A stretch of 9,989 nt of DNA from DASXPG01 sp035559335 (GTDB lineage Bacteria; Gemmatimonadota; Gemmatimonadetes; Gemmatimonadales; JACORV01), in the NCBI GenBank assembly GCA_035559335.1, contig DATMBH010000052.1, positions 1 to 9,989 on the forward strand, read 5' to 3'. Below the pieces are notes generated by a model. That model was not told the DNA's origin. It did not search any database and saw only the letters and a list, made by a program, of their open reading frames with translations. Shown here in pieces: positions 1 through 7,010 of this stretch. Made by a program: the position numbers and the translations under genes. Each line of letters begins with the position of its first letter. Position 1 is the stretch's first letter.

Positions 1-143
1 TCGGGACTGACCGAGGCGAGCGGCGGCGGTGGAGCATCGAGTATGTCCAGCACCACTTGCGGGGGAGTTCTGTAGCGTTCCTGAGCGGGTGACTGCGTGA
101 CTGCGAGAAGAAAAAGGAAGGTAACCAGCACCGTGCGACGCAT
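1..143 (-). CDS. Secreted S9 family peptidase (prolyl oligopeptidase class), N-terminal part only
   Basis: The reading frame starts with ATG at 143 and runs off the left edge, so only 47 codons are visible. Residues 1-21 (MRRTVLVTFLFLLAVTQSPAQ) form a signal peptide with a basic start, a hydrophobic core and a probable cleavage after SPA or AQ. Next comes TPPQVVLDILDAPPPP and then ASVSP, the typical opening of secreted bacterial S9 peptidases before the first beta-propeller blade (usually ...SVSPDG). The propeller and the Ser-Asp-His hydrolase domain would lie outside the window. The ATG overlaps the stop of the preceding 63-codon ORF by one base (TGATG), suggesting translational coupling. 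No strong Shine-Dalgarno is seen apart from a G-run just upstream. The family assignment rests on this short N-terminus; the exact subfamily cannot be told. Confidence 0.72.
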   Translation of the reverse strand, partial: MRRTVLVTFLFLLAVTQSPAQERYRTPPQVVLDILDAPPPPLASVSP

Positions 144-334
144 CAGACCCCCCAGGCTCCGCCGATGGCATGCCCAACGAGCAGTTCCAGCAGCAGCAAC
201 CCCCCGGCGACGAGCCACCACTTCCACCGCCTCCACACCAGCAGATGGAGCGGCGGCTCGTCACGGGGGGAACAGGCTTCCCACGAGCGCTGCGCGCCGC
301 AGATCAGCGCGCGATTCACCTCATCAGCCTTCAT
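143..334 (-). CDS. Small putative membrane protein of unknown function (63 aa)
   Basis: I do not recognise this protein. The first 35 or so residues are polar with two cysteines (C12, C21). They are followed by a basic/aromatic stretch (VWRRWKWW, about 33-40) and one hydrophobic segment (LVAGGLLLLELLVGHAIGGA, about 41-60) that would span a membrane, with the positive side at its N-terminal end. It lies 25 nt downstream of the CsgG-like gene and its TGA overlaps the ATG of the S9 peptidase as TGATG; this tight packing is the best argument that it is translated. No clear ribosome binding site precedes the ATG at 334. A GTG at 319 with GAAGG about 8 nt upstream is an alternative start that keeps the membrane segment. 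It could also be untranslated spacer. Confidence 0.5.
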   Translation of the reverse strand: MKADEVNRALICGAQRSWEACSPRDEPPLHLLVWRRWKWWLVAGGLLLLELLVGHAIGGAWGV

Positions 335-359
335 TACCGCGGAATATCAGCGGTTCCGG

Positions 360-1646
360 CTACGGACGGAACTCCGTGAGCCTCATCTCCATGCGTTCGC
401 CCTCATCCACCACCAGCGTGCGCAGCGGCAGCGCAACCGTGGGCGAGACACAGCTCTCCATGCTGACCTGGTTGTTGGTGCGCACCACGATCAGCAGACC
501 CCCCTGCCCCGCGTGGGAGCACTGGCTCTCCACGCGCACCGACATGCTCTCTCCGCCGCTCGAGCTGCTCCAGCCGTCGCCCACGCTGAGCTGGCGGCCG
601 CCCATCAGCATCCACGAGGCCGGGTTGAACAACAGCACGCCTATCGGTCCCATCGTCATCAGCGGACCGAAGTACATGGCCGCCCCCGGGCCCTCGGCGC
701 CGACCGGCACTGTGACCGAGCTCGACCACTGGTCGGTGCCGAGCTGTCCCTGGACCGACATTCGCACGTTGCCCGCGCCGGCCGGCTGCAGCTCCAGTAC
801 GTAGAAGCCGGTCCTGGTAGCGTTGTTCTCGGTGACCGACACATCGTAACGGAACCGCTCCGTGCCGCGGAACTGGTACGGCGTCCACATGAAGGGCCCG
901 CCGGAATACGCGACCGCTCCCGAGGGAGCGACGGCGGGCGGCGCGGCCGGCGGAGCGGCCGGCGCCGCAGCAGCCGGCGCGCCCAGCGTGCCGATCCGAT
1001 CGCGCATCTGCACCACGCCGGTAACCAGCTGGCCCACCGCATCCTCGGTGAACTGCCCGATCAGCGTGCGCCGGAAGTCGTCGCGGGTCATGTCTATCAG
1101 CCCGCTCGCGTCAATCAGGTTGGGGACCTCGATCTGGATCGCCAGACCGCTGCGGCTCCCCTGCGCGTGCCCGGGAACCACGCCAAGCACCGTGCCAGAC
1201 TGGACGTCGATCAGCCGCGCCTCCAGCGTCACGACAGCCACCGTGGTCCTGCGCCCGATGTTCACCCGCACCGGGCCCACGCGGGGACCGCCGCCAGCCG
1301 TTCCGCTCGCGGTACCGTACACGACCAGCGAGCCAGCGACCACTGCATCCGCGCCGGCCGCGCGGCCCGCGGCCACCGCTGCCGCCGGGTCCATCGTGAA
1401 TGGGATGGAACCCGACGACTCGACGACCTGGATCCCGCCGGCCGCCGCCAGGCGCGCGCCGATCAGCCGCGCGATGCTGCGACCCACGTTCACGTTCTCT
1501 CGCCCGAAGATCTCGCGGAAGCCGCTCTGGACCTGGGTCTGGTCGAAGTCCATCACCGCAATCCGCTTCGGCTCCTGTGCCGCAGCTCCCCGCCAACCGG
1601 CCGCCATCACCGCCATCGCCGCCGCAATGAACCTGCGTCCGGTCAT
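360..1646 (-). CDS. Secreted CsgG-like protein with an extra C-terminal domain (428 aa)
   Basis: The start is ATG 1646, not an upstream in-frame start at 1694, because AAAGGAG lies 7 nt before it and a signal peptide follows at once (RRFIAAAMAVMAA, probable cleavage after GAAA, about residue 23). Residues 27-215 look like the CsgG/LpoB-type fold: IAVMDFD near 29-35, VGRSIARLIGARLAAAGGIQ near 54-73, VVESSG, then GADAVVAGSLVVYG near 98-111 and TLEARLIDVQSG near 140-151. The mature N-terminus is Gln, not Cys, so unlike curli CsgG it is not a lipoprotein and should be periplasmic or extracellular. An Ala/Pro linker (about 222-241) joins a C-terminal beta-rich region of about 185 residues with two late cysteines (C376, C399), which I cannot assign. 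It heads a minus-strand group with a small membrane ORF and an S9 peptidase. The CsgG-like fold is fairly secure; a pore role is not shown. Confidence 0.72.
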   Translation of the reverse strand: MTGRRFIAAAMAVMAAGWRGAAAQEPKRIAVMDFDQTQVQSGFREIFGRENVNVGRSIARLIGARLAAAGGIQVVESSGSIPFTMDPAAAVAAGRAAGADAVVAGSLVVYGTASGTAGGGPRVGPVRVNIGRRTTVAVVTLEARLIDVQSGTVLGVVPGHAQGSRSGLAIQIEVPNLIDASGLIDMTRDDFRRTLIGQFTEDAVGQLVTGVVQMRDRIGTLGAPAAAAPAAPPAAPPAVAPSGAVAYSGGPFMWTPYQFRGTERFRYDVSVTENNATRTGFYVLELQPAGAGNVRMSVQGQLGTDQWSSSVTVPVGAEGPGAAMYFGPLMTMGPIGVLLFNPASWMLMGGRQLSVGDGWSSSSGGESMSVRVESQCSHAGQGGLLIVVRTNNQVSMESCVSPTVALPLRTLVVDEGERMEMRLTEFRP

Positions 1647-1653
1647 AAGTTGA

Positions 1654-1660
1654 CTCCTTT
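1654..1660 (-). promoter_or_regulatory. Shine-Dalgarno site that fixes the CsgG-like start
   Basis: On the minus strand AAAGGAG lies 7 nt upstream of the ATG at 1646. It is the strongest ribosome binding site in the window. It places the start at the signal peptide rather than 16 codons further upstream at 1694. Confidence 0.8.
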
Positions 1661-1697
1661 CAGCGTTTCCAGCCTGGGTACGTGTTGTGCGCAATCC

Positions 1698-1711
1698 TCG
1701 CTGCGCAGCGA
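1698..1711. repeat. 14-bp perfect palindrome in the divergent intergenic gap
   Basis: TCGCTGCGCAGCGA is identical to its reverse complement. It lies between the divergent CsgG-like and ETF-QO genes and would cover the expected transcription start region of the candidate minus-strand promoter. A dimeric repressor operator is possible, but GC-rich palindromes of this size also arise by chance and no factor is known. Confidence 0.35.
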
Positions 1712-1712
1712 C

Positions 1713-1741
1713 ACGCTACGCTACGCGGGCCGCCGCGTCAA
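1713..1741 (-). promoter_or_regulatory. Candidate sigma70-type promoter for the CsgG-like gene
   Basis: Read on the minus strand, TTGACG (1741-1736, five of six to the -35 consensus) is followed after 17 nt by TAGCGT (1718-1713), a weak -10 that keeps the initial TA and final T. Transcription would begin near 1706 and give a leader of about 60 nt. The TAGCGT hexamer also occurs immediately upstream (1723-1718). The -10 is weak and the organism's sigma preferences are unknown. I could not find a convincing plus-strand promoter for ETF-QO in the same gap. Confidence 0.3.
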
Positions 1742-1809
1742 ACACCGGTCGCTGATCGTGGCCCGACCCGCTACTTTCCGGGACCGTTCATCCAGCAAGC
1801 GAGGATGTC

Positions 1810-3504
1810 GTGCCGGTCATCCCTTCCTTATACAGCCCGCCGGTTCAGCCAGGTGAGTTCATCGTCCCGCCCCAGGCCGCTCCCGACGAGCGCATCGAGG
1901 TGGGTGTGCTGTTCGTCGGAGGCGGACCCGCGGGCCTGGCCGGCGCGATCCGGCTCGCGCAGCTGCTGGAGTCGGCGCCGGATATCAGGGACGGCCTGGG
2001 CGAGGTCCCGATCGCGGTGGTCGAGAAAGGGAAGTACCCGGGCGCCCACCTCGTCTCCGGCGCCGTGGTGAACCCGGTGGCGTTTCGCCACCTGTTCCCC
2101 GAAATGAGCGACAGCGACCTGCCGTTCCGGGGCGCGGTGAGCGGCGAGGCGGTCTACTTCCTGACAGCTCGCGGCTCGATACGGATTCCGACTCCCCCCA
2201 CCATGCGCAACCATGGCAACTACACCGCGTCCATCGCAGAGATCGGCAGGTGGCTGGGAGAGAGGGCCGAAGCGCTCGGTGTGATGCTGCTCAACGAGAC
2301 CACCGCCACGCACCTACTGGAACAGGACAATGCGATCCAGGGCATCCGCACCGGAGACAAGGGCCTGGGCCGTGACGGCACACCGCTGTCGAACTACGAA
2401 CCGGGCACGGAGATCCACGCGCGGGCCACGGTGCTGGCCGAGGGTGTCATTGGCCACCTGACGCAGTCGCTGGTGCGCGCTCGCGGACTCGAGGGCGACA
2501 ACCCGCAGATCTACGCGCTGGGTGTGAAGGAGGTGTGGGAGGTCGCGCGACCGCTGGACCGGGTGATTCACACCATGGGCTGGCCGCTCAGCAATCGGGC
2601 CGCCGACCGCGAGTTTGGCGGCACATTCATTTATCCCATGGGTCCCTCGCAGGTGTCGATCGGGTTGGTGGTGGGGTTGGACTACGCCGACTCCTCGCTC
2701 TCAGCGCACGACTTGCTACAGGAGTTCAAGCTGCACCCGCTGGTGCGGCCGATCCTGGCCGGCGGATCGCGGCACGAGCGCGGCTGGGGCGCGAAGTCCA
2801 TTCCCGAAGGCGGATGGTACGCCATTCCACGCCGGCTGGCGGTTCCCGGCGCACTACTCAGCGGCGATGCGGCGGGACTGGTGAACGTGCCGGCCCTCAA
2901 GGGCATCCACTACGCTATGTGGTCGGGCATCCTGGCCGCAGAAGCGATCTTCGCGGCCCTGAAGGACGGACGCGACCCGAAACAGCAGGGCGTGCTGGAC
3001 GGTTACGACCGCACCGTGCGCGAGAGCTTCATCGGGCGGGAGATGTACCGGGTGCGGAACATGCGCCAGGCGATGGGCGCGGGGCTGGTGGTGGGAGGCG
3101 CGCTGGCAGGACTGATGACGGTTACCCGCGGCCTGCTGCCGGGAGGCCGGTTCCGCTCCGAGCCTGACGCCGCGCACGCGGTGCGCGCCGGGCGGCGCAA
3201 GTACGCCAGGCCGGACGGGAAGCAGACCTTCGACAAGCTCTCGAGCGTGTATGCCAGCGGCAACCGAACCCGCGACACCCAGCCCAACCACATCCGCATC
3301 AGGACCGACGTGCCCGAGGAGCTGGCCAGCGCGTGGATCGCGATGTGCCCGGCGGCGGTGTACGAGTGGTCAACGGACGAAACCGGCGCGCGGGTGCTGC
3401 GCGTGAACCCACCTAACTGCGTGCAGTGCGGAGCGATCAGCGCGAAGGGCGGACGGTTCACCCCGCCCGAAGGGGGAAGCGGGCCGGAGTACACGGTCAC
3501 TTAG
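1810..3504 (+). CDS. Electron-transfer flavoprotein:quinone oxidoreductase (ETF-QO)
   Basis: This 564-residue flavoprotein moves electrons from reduced ETF, loaded by acyl-CoA and other dehydrogenases, into the membrane quinone pool. It starts with GTG at 1810, 4-5 nt after GAGGA. The FAD dinucleotide fold is VLFVGGGPAGLAGA (33-46). Family blocks follow: KGKYPGAHLVSGAVVNP (73-89), PTPPTMRNHGNYTASIAE (127-144), GWPLSN, FIYPMG (273-278), WGAKSIPEGGWYAIP (326-340), the second FAD site LLSGDAAGLVNVPALKGIHY (349-368) and RVRNMRQ (414-420). The C-terminal ferredoxin-like part has CPAAVYEW (513-520), NCVQC (536-540) and PEGGSGPEY. Canonical ETF-QO has C...CxxCxxC; here C513, C537 and C540 are present, but the third position of the triplet is Ile543 and the following loop is about four residues shorter. 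Length is normal for the family. No ETF subunit or acyl-CoA dehydrogenase genes are in the window. The family call is near certain; normal cluster binding is not. Confidence 0.95.
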   Translation: MPVIPSLYSPPVQPGEFIVPPQAAPDERIEVGVLFVGGGPAGLAGAIRLAQLLESAPDIRDGLGEVPIAVVEKGKYPGAHLVSGAVVNPVAFRHLFPEMSDSDLPFRGAVSGEAVYFLTARGSIRIPTPPTMRNHGNYTASIAEIGRWLGERAEALGVMLLNETTATHLLEQDNAIQGIRTGDKGLGRDGTPLSNYEPGTEIHARATVLAEGVIGHLTQSLVRARGLEGDNPQIYALGVKEVWEVARPLDRVIHTMGWPLSNRAADREFGGTFIYPMGPSQVSIGLVVGLDYADSSLSAHDLLQEFKLHPLVRPILAGGSRHERGWGAKSIPEGGWYAIPRRLAVPGALLSGDAAGLVNVPALKGIHYAMWSGILAAEAIFAALKDGRDPKQQGVLDGYDRTVRESFIGREMYRVRNMRQAMGAGLVVGGALAGLMTVTRGLLPGGRFRSEPDAAHAVRAGRRKYARPDGKQTFDKLSSVYASGNRTRDTQPNHIRIRTDVPEELASAWIAMCPAAVYEWSTDETGARVLRVNPPNCVQCGAISAKGGRFTPPEGGSGPEYTVT

Positions 3505-3510
3505 CACAGA

Positions 3511-3539
3511 GCAGAGGGCAGAGGACAGAGGCAGAGCGG
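3511..3539 (+). repeat. Heptamer tandem repeat, about 3-4 units, after ETF-QO
   Basis: GCAGAGG (3511-3517), GCAGAGG (3518-3524) and ACAGAGG (3525-3531) are followed by the degenerate CAGAGCGG (3532-3539). The tract starts 7 nt after the ETF-QO stop codon and is strongly purine-rich on the plus strand. Its 3' half is also the left arm of the inverted repeat reported here. Confidence 0.7.
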
Positions 3540-3589
3540 TCCACGGGGCGTAGTCCACTGTTCTCTCAGCCGCTCTTGCCTCCGTCCTC
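3521..3589. repeat. Imperfect inverted repeat between ETF-QO and NADH dehydrogenase
   Basis: The left arm GAGGACAGAGGCAGAGCGG (3521-3539) pairs with the right arm at 3570-3589, whose reverse complement is GAGGACGGAGGCAAGAGCGG. There is one mismatch and one single-base insertion over 19-20 positions, with a loop of about 30 nt. No T-run follows, so it is not a classical intrinsic terminator. In RNA it could form a stem that protects the upstream message, limits read-through, or hides the start region of the downstream gene, which has no visible Shine-Dalgarno. It occupies most of the 99-nt gap. Confidence 0.6.
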
Positions 3590-3603
3590 GGGCCTGATCA
3601 GCC

Positions 3604-4902
3604 ATGGCTAGAATTCTCATTCTCGGTGGTGGTTTCGGCGGCATGTACACGGCGCTCGGTCTCGAGCGGCGGCTGCCCCGCGGTGCGCACGAGATCGTAT
3701 TGGTCTCGACGGAGAACTACATGCTGTACACGCCGCTGCTACCGGAAGCGGCGTCGGGGGCGCTGGAGCCGCGCCACCTGGTCGTTCCGCTGCGCACCGC
3801 GCTGCGACGCACCCGGGTGGTGCTGGCGACGGTCACTGATCTCGACGTTACCGCGCGGACGGTGACGGTGCAGCCACCGGAAGGAGACGCTCACAGCCTC
3901 TCCTGGGACCACCTCGTTTTCGCGCTCGGCAGCACCACCCGAATGCCGGCTTCGGTGCCGGGCTTGCGCGAGCACGCCGTGGGCTTCAAATCGCTGGCCG
4001 AGGCGATCTGGCTGCGTAACCGCCTGCTGGCGCATCTCGAGATGGCCGACGCCGCCGCCAACTCCGAGGAGCGTCGCGAGCTGCTCACCTTCGTGTTCGT
4101 GGGTGGTGGCTACGCCGGGACCGAGGCTGCCGCCGAGCTGCACGCGATGGCGCACGACGCGCTGGCGTTCTATCCGGGAATCAGCGCTGGCGAGATCAGG
4201 ATCATGCTGCTCGAGATCGCGCCGATCATATTGCGCGACCTGGGCGAAGAGTTCGCGCGTCGCGTCCAGGCGCGGCTGATGCGCAAGGGAATCGAAATCC
4301 GCACGGAGACTGGACTGCGGTCGGTCCAGCCGAATTCCGTCACGCTCTCGACAGGGGAGACGGTACCGTGCCGCACCGTGGTGTGGACCGCCGGGGTCGC
4401 CGCGCACCCTCTTACGCAGCGCATCCCCGGAAACAGGGACCAGCGGGGGCGACTTATCACCGATCCAACGCTCGCGCTCCCGGGACTGCCCAGCGTCTGG
4501 GTGCTGGGCGACAGCGCGGCAGTGCCGGACCGCAAGGCAGGCGGCGCACATGCGCCGGCCACGGCCCAGCACGCCCTGCGCCAGGCGCGCACCCTGGCCC
4601 GCAACCTTGCGGCGGTGCTGACCGGCAGCGGCGCCCCGGCGCCGTTCGCGCACGGCAACCTCGGCATGCTCGCCGGACTCGGCAAACACGACGGCGCGGG
4701 GCGGCTGTTAGGCTTGCCGGTGAGCGGCGCGCTGGCGTGGTTTATCGTCCGGACCTACCACCTGTTGCAGCTGCCGACGCTGTGGCGCAAGGTGAGGGTG
4801 GTGATCGACTGGACGATAGCGTTGTTCTTCCCGAGAGACATAGCGCAGCTAGGCTCGCTGGGGAGCGTAGGCGGTAGGGCGGAAAGGCGGCAAGGGGGTT
4901 AG
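3604..4902 (+). CDS. ndh: Type II NADH dehydrogenase (NDH-2, non-proton-pumping NADH:quinone oxidoreductase)
   Basis: This 432-residue flavoprotein oxidises NADH and reduces membrane quinone without pumping protons. It opens with the FAD-binding motif ILILGGGFGGMY (4-15), so the ATG at 3604 is right although no good Shine-Dalgarno precedes it. Other family blocks are YTPLLPEAASGALEPRH (42-58), FALGSTT (106-112), the second dinucleotide fold FVFVGGGYAGTEAAAEL (163-179) for NADH, VVWTAGVAAHPL (259-270), the second FAD block WVLGDSAAVP (299-308) and the quinone-side PATAQHALRQAR (318-329). The C-terminus FFPRDIAQLGSLG (408-420) matches the amphipathic membrane-anchoring tail. It follows the ETF-QO on the same strand; both deliver electrons to quinone, so joint expression is sensible but unproven given the repeat-filled gap. 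Its TAG overlaps the TAA of the convergent S9 peptidase gene. Confidence 0.93.
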   Translation: MARILILGGGFGGMYTALGLERRLPRGAHEIVLVSTENYMLYTPLLPEAASGALEPRHLVVPLRTALRRTRVVLATVTDLDVTARTVTVQPPEGDAHSLSWDHLVFALGSTTRMPASVPGLREHAVGFKSLAEAIWLRNRLLAHLEMADAAANSEERRELLTFVFVGGGYAGTEAAAELHAMAHDALAFYPGISAGEIRIMLLEIAPIILRDLGEEFARRVQARLMRKGIEIRTETGLRSVQPNSVTLSTGETVPCRTVVWTAGVAAHPLTQRIPGNRDQRGRLITDPTLALPGLPSVWVLGDSAAVPDRKAGGAHAPATAQHALRQARTLARNLAAVLTGSGAPAPFAHGNLGMLAGLGKHDGAGRLLGLPVSGALAWFIVRTYHLLQLPTLWRKVRVVIDWTIALFFPRDIAQLGSLGSVGGRAERRQGG

Positions 4903-7010
4903 TGCCCTCTCAGTGCCCCGGCCAGGAACTCCGCCGCGCGCCGATATGCCGTCACCCAGTTCCGGTGCAGCAGGAAGCCGTGGACATCGTCCGGGAACAC
5001 CAGCTCCTCGACCCTCACGCCGCGGCGGCGCAGGCGTAGCGCCAGGTCCGTGGTCTGCTGGAACTCGACGTTGCGGTCGTCGTCGCCAGCGATCAGCAGC
5101 AACGGTGAACGCCACCGCCCGATGTCGCTCACTGGCGAATTGCGGCGGAACAGCGCGATTGCCGAGTCGCTCACGCTCCAGCTGCGGGTGGCGCCGATCT
5201 CGTCGGCGTAGTCGTGCACGCCGTGCAGGTCCACGCCGGCGGCGAACCAGTCGCTGTTGCGGGCCAGGCCGAGCGCCGTCAGGTAGCCACCGTACGAGCC
5301 GCCCCACAACGCGATCCGGGCGGTGTCCACGTTAGGTTGTGACCGCGCCCACGCGGCTGCCGCCATCACGTCCTGGTATTCCGACAGTCCGAACCGCCCG
5401 CGCCGCGGCGCCTCGCGGAACGCGCGGCCGTAGCCGACGCCACCGCGGTAGTTGACCGACACCACCAGAAAGCCGCGGCTCGCCAGGTACTGGTTGAACG
5501 CGTAGGCGTTGTGGTAGTAGTAGCGATCGTGCCAGCCCAACAGCATCTGGCGCTGCGGGCCGCCGTGGAAGAACAGGACCACCGGCATCAGCCCGTCGCG
5601 CTGCGGCGGGTGAAACACCTGCAGGTGGATGGCCATGGAGTCGGCTGCGCGCACCACCACCTGGCGAGGCTCCACCAGCGCCTCACGCGGGAATTCGTCG
5701 GGAAGCGTCCAGCCCGCGAACGGCTCGGGCCTGCCGTCCACCAGCATCGCGGGGGCCGCGGGAAGCTGCCAGTCGGACCTCAGCACCGCGACGCCGCCGT
5801 CGGTGAGCGCCGGGCCCCACTCGATCCCGGGGCCCGACGTCACCTGCTCCGGCTCGCCGCCCAACACGCTCACCCGCTGAATGTGGCGTCGGTCTATGTC
5901 ACCGCAGTTCGAGGCGTAGTAGATGGTGTCCAGCGTTGCGTTCAGCACCACGTCCTGCACCTCGCAACCTGTCGGCGTCAGTCTTATCGGGCTCTCCGTC
6001 CCCACCGTCCCCACCGTTCCCACCGACAGCAGTCCTATCCACCCGCTTTGCTCCGAGGCCACCAGCAGCCTCTCGCCAGCCGCCCACTGCAGCGTCCACG
6101 AGCCGGCCAGCCCGGGCAACCCGCCGTCGTCATTGGCGGGTGAGCGCCACACCTCGCGCGCGGCTCCTGAGTCGGCATCGGCCACCATAACGGTGAACGG
6201 CGGTACGCCCTCGCCCTGGACCGGTGGCAGCGGCAATCCGGTTGCGTACGGCAGACCGCTCCTGCGGATGAACGCCAGGCGGCGGCCGTCCAGCGACCAG
6301 CGCGGGAAGTCGTCTCGCCAGGTGCCCGGCGCGATCCACGACACTCGCCGCTCGCCCAGGTCGTAGACGCCGATGAAGCTGTGATCTTCCCGCCGGCTCA
6401 CGAACGCCAGGCGGGTGCCGCTCGGGCTCCAGACGGGAGCGGCACTGCGGCCGCGCGCGCGGAACATGATTTGGGGCTGCCCGGCCGCGCGCAGCGGCGC
6501 CACTCGGATTGTGTCGCGGAGGATAAACGCCACGCGATCGCCCGCGGGGCTCGATACCGGCGTGTGGCCCGGCCCAATCCGGCGCGGGGCGCCGATGCGC
6601 GGCACCAGCCACACGGCCTGCTCGGTGCCCGCCGGATCGCTGGTGGGATTCACTGGCACGTCCCGCGCCCAGTTGCCGCCGGGCTCGCCGCCGCGCACTA
6701 CCAGCACCGCACGCGAGTCGCCGGTCCAGGTTAGCTGCGACAGCGGCTGGCCGTCATCTGCATTCCAGCGGGTCAGCCGGCGCGCGCGCCAGCGCGGCGC
6801 CTCGGCCACCCACACGTTGCGCGCGCCGCGCTCGTAGCCGATCCACGCGACGGCGCGGCCGTCAGGCGATGCGACCAGCGAACCGGCGAATGGCGCCGAG
6901 AGGACATCGGCGATCGAGAAGGGTTCCGGTAGGTCCTCGCGACCGCGCTGGCCGGATAGCGGCGCGGCAAGAGCCGCGCCCCAAGCCAGCGCAAGGCACA
7001 GCACCCTCAT
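4899..7010 (-). CDS. Secreted S9 family peptidase (prolyl oligopeptidase / dipeptidyl peptidase IV class), complete
   Basis: This 703-residue protein is a serine exo- or oligopeptidase, probably periplasmic or secreted. Residues 1-20 (MRVLCLALAWGAALAAPLSG) are a signal peptide. Residues from about 30 to 440 form a beta-propeller with repeated blade motifs such as VASPDGRAVAWI (46-57), PVWSPSGTRLAFVS (192-205) and PRWSLDGRRLAFIR (236-249). The C-terminal alpha/beta hydrolase has FFHGGP (480-485), the nucleophile motif GGSYGGY with Ser572, Asp645 in GDDDRNV and His677 in DDVHGF, so the triad is complete. The start ATG overlaps the TGA of the pilT-like gene (ATGA) and has no Shine-Dalgarno of its own, implying coupled translation. 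Residues 330-339 (VGTVGTVGTE) come from a 9-nt DNA repeat inside the propeller. Substrate preference cannot be read from the sequence. It is a second S9 peptidase besides the partial one at the left edge. Confidence 0.92.
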   Translation of the reverse strand: MRVLCLALAWGAALAAPLSGQRGREDLPEPFSIADVLSAPFAGSLVASPDGRAVAWIGYERGARNVWVAEAPRWRARRLTRWNADDGQPLSQLTWTGDSRAVLVVRGGEPGGNWARDVPVNPTSDPAGTEQAVWLVPRIGAPRRIGPGHTPVSSPAGDRVAFILRDTIRVAPLRAAGQPQIMFRARGRSAAPVWSPSGTRLAFVSRREDHSFIGVYDLGERRVSWIAPGTWRDDFPRWSLDGRRLAFIRRSGLPYATGLPLPPVQGEGVPPFTVMVADADSGAAREVWRSPANDDGGLPGLAGSWTLQWAAGERLLVASEQSGWIGLLSVGTVGTVGTESPIRLTPTGCEVQDVVLNATLDTIYYASNCGDIDRRHIQRVSVLGGEPEQVTSGPGIEWGPALTDGGVAVLRSDWQLPAAPAMLVDGRPEPFAGWTLPDEFPREALVEPRQVVVRAADSMAIHLQVFHPPQRDGLMPVVLFFHGGPQRQMLLGWHDRYYYHNAYAFNQYLASRGFLVVSVNYRGGVGYGRAFREAPRRGRFGLSEYQDVMAAAAWARSQPNVDTARIALWGGSYGGYLTALGLARNSDWFAAGVDLHGVHDYADEIGATRSWSVSDSAIALFRRNSPVSDIGRWRSPLLLIAGDDDRNVEFQQTTDLALRLRRRGVRVEELVFPDDVHGFLLHRNWVTAYRRAAEFLAGALRGH
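6001..6027 (-). repeat. 9-nt tandem repeat inside the S9 peptidase gene (3 units)
   Basis: The plus strand reads CCCACCGTC, CCCACCGTT, CCCACCGAC in tandem, with a decayed copy just before it (ending CTCCGTC at 6000). On the coding strand this gives VGTVGTVGTE, residues about 330-339, in a surface loop position between propeller strands. Because the unit is 9 nt, gain or loss of copies keeps the frame. It resembles the repeat at 9716-9787, sharing GGGACGGAG on the minus strand. Confidence 0.7.

Noticed and set aside
1647..1694. Upstream start (1694) for the CsgG-like gene
   Set aside because: The 16 extra residues would place charged sequence before the signal peptide, and AAAGGAG is correctly spaced for 1646 instead.
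165..1856. Long plus-strand open frame (563 codons) opposite the CsgG-like gene
   Set aside because: It is Arg/His/Ala-rich with no domain sense and lies antisense to a gene with a signal peptide, a strong Shine-Dalgarno and a recognisable fold. Stop codons are rare on the opposite strand at this GC content.
3521..3589. Rho-independent terminator after ETF-QO
   Set aside because: The stem is long with a 30-nt loop and no downstream T-run; another role or none is more likely.
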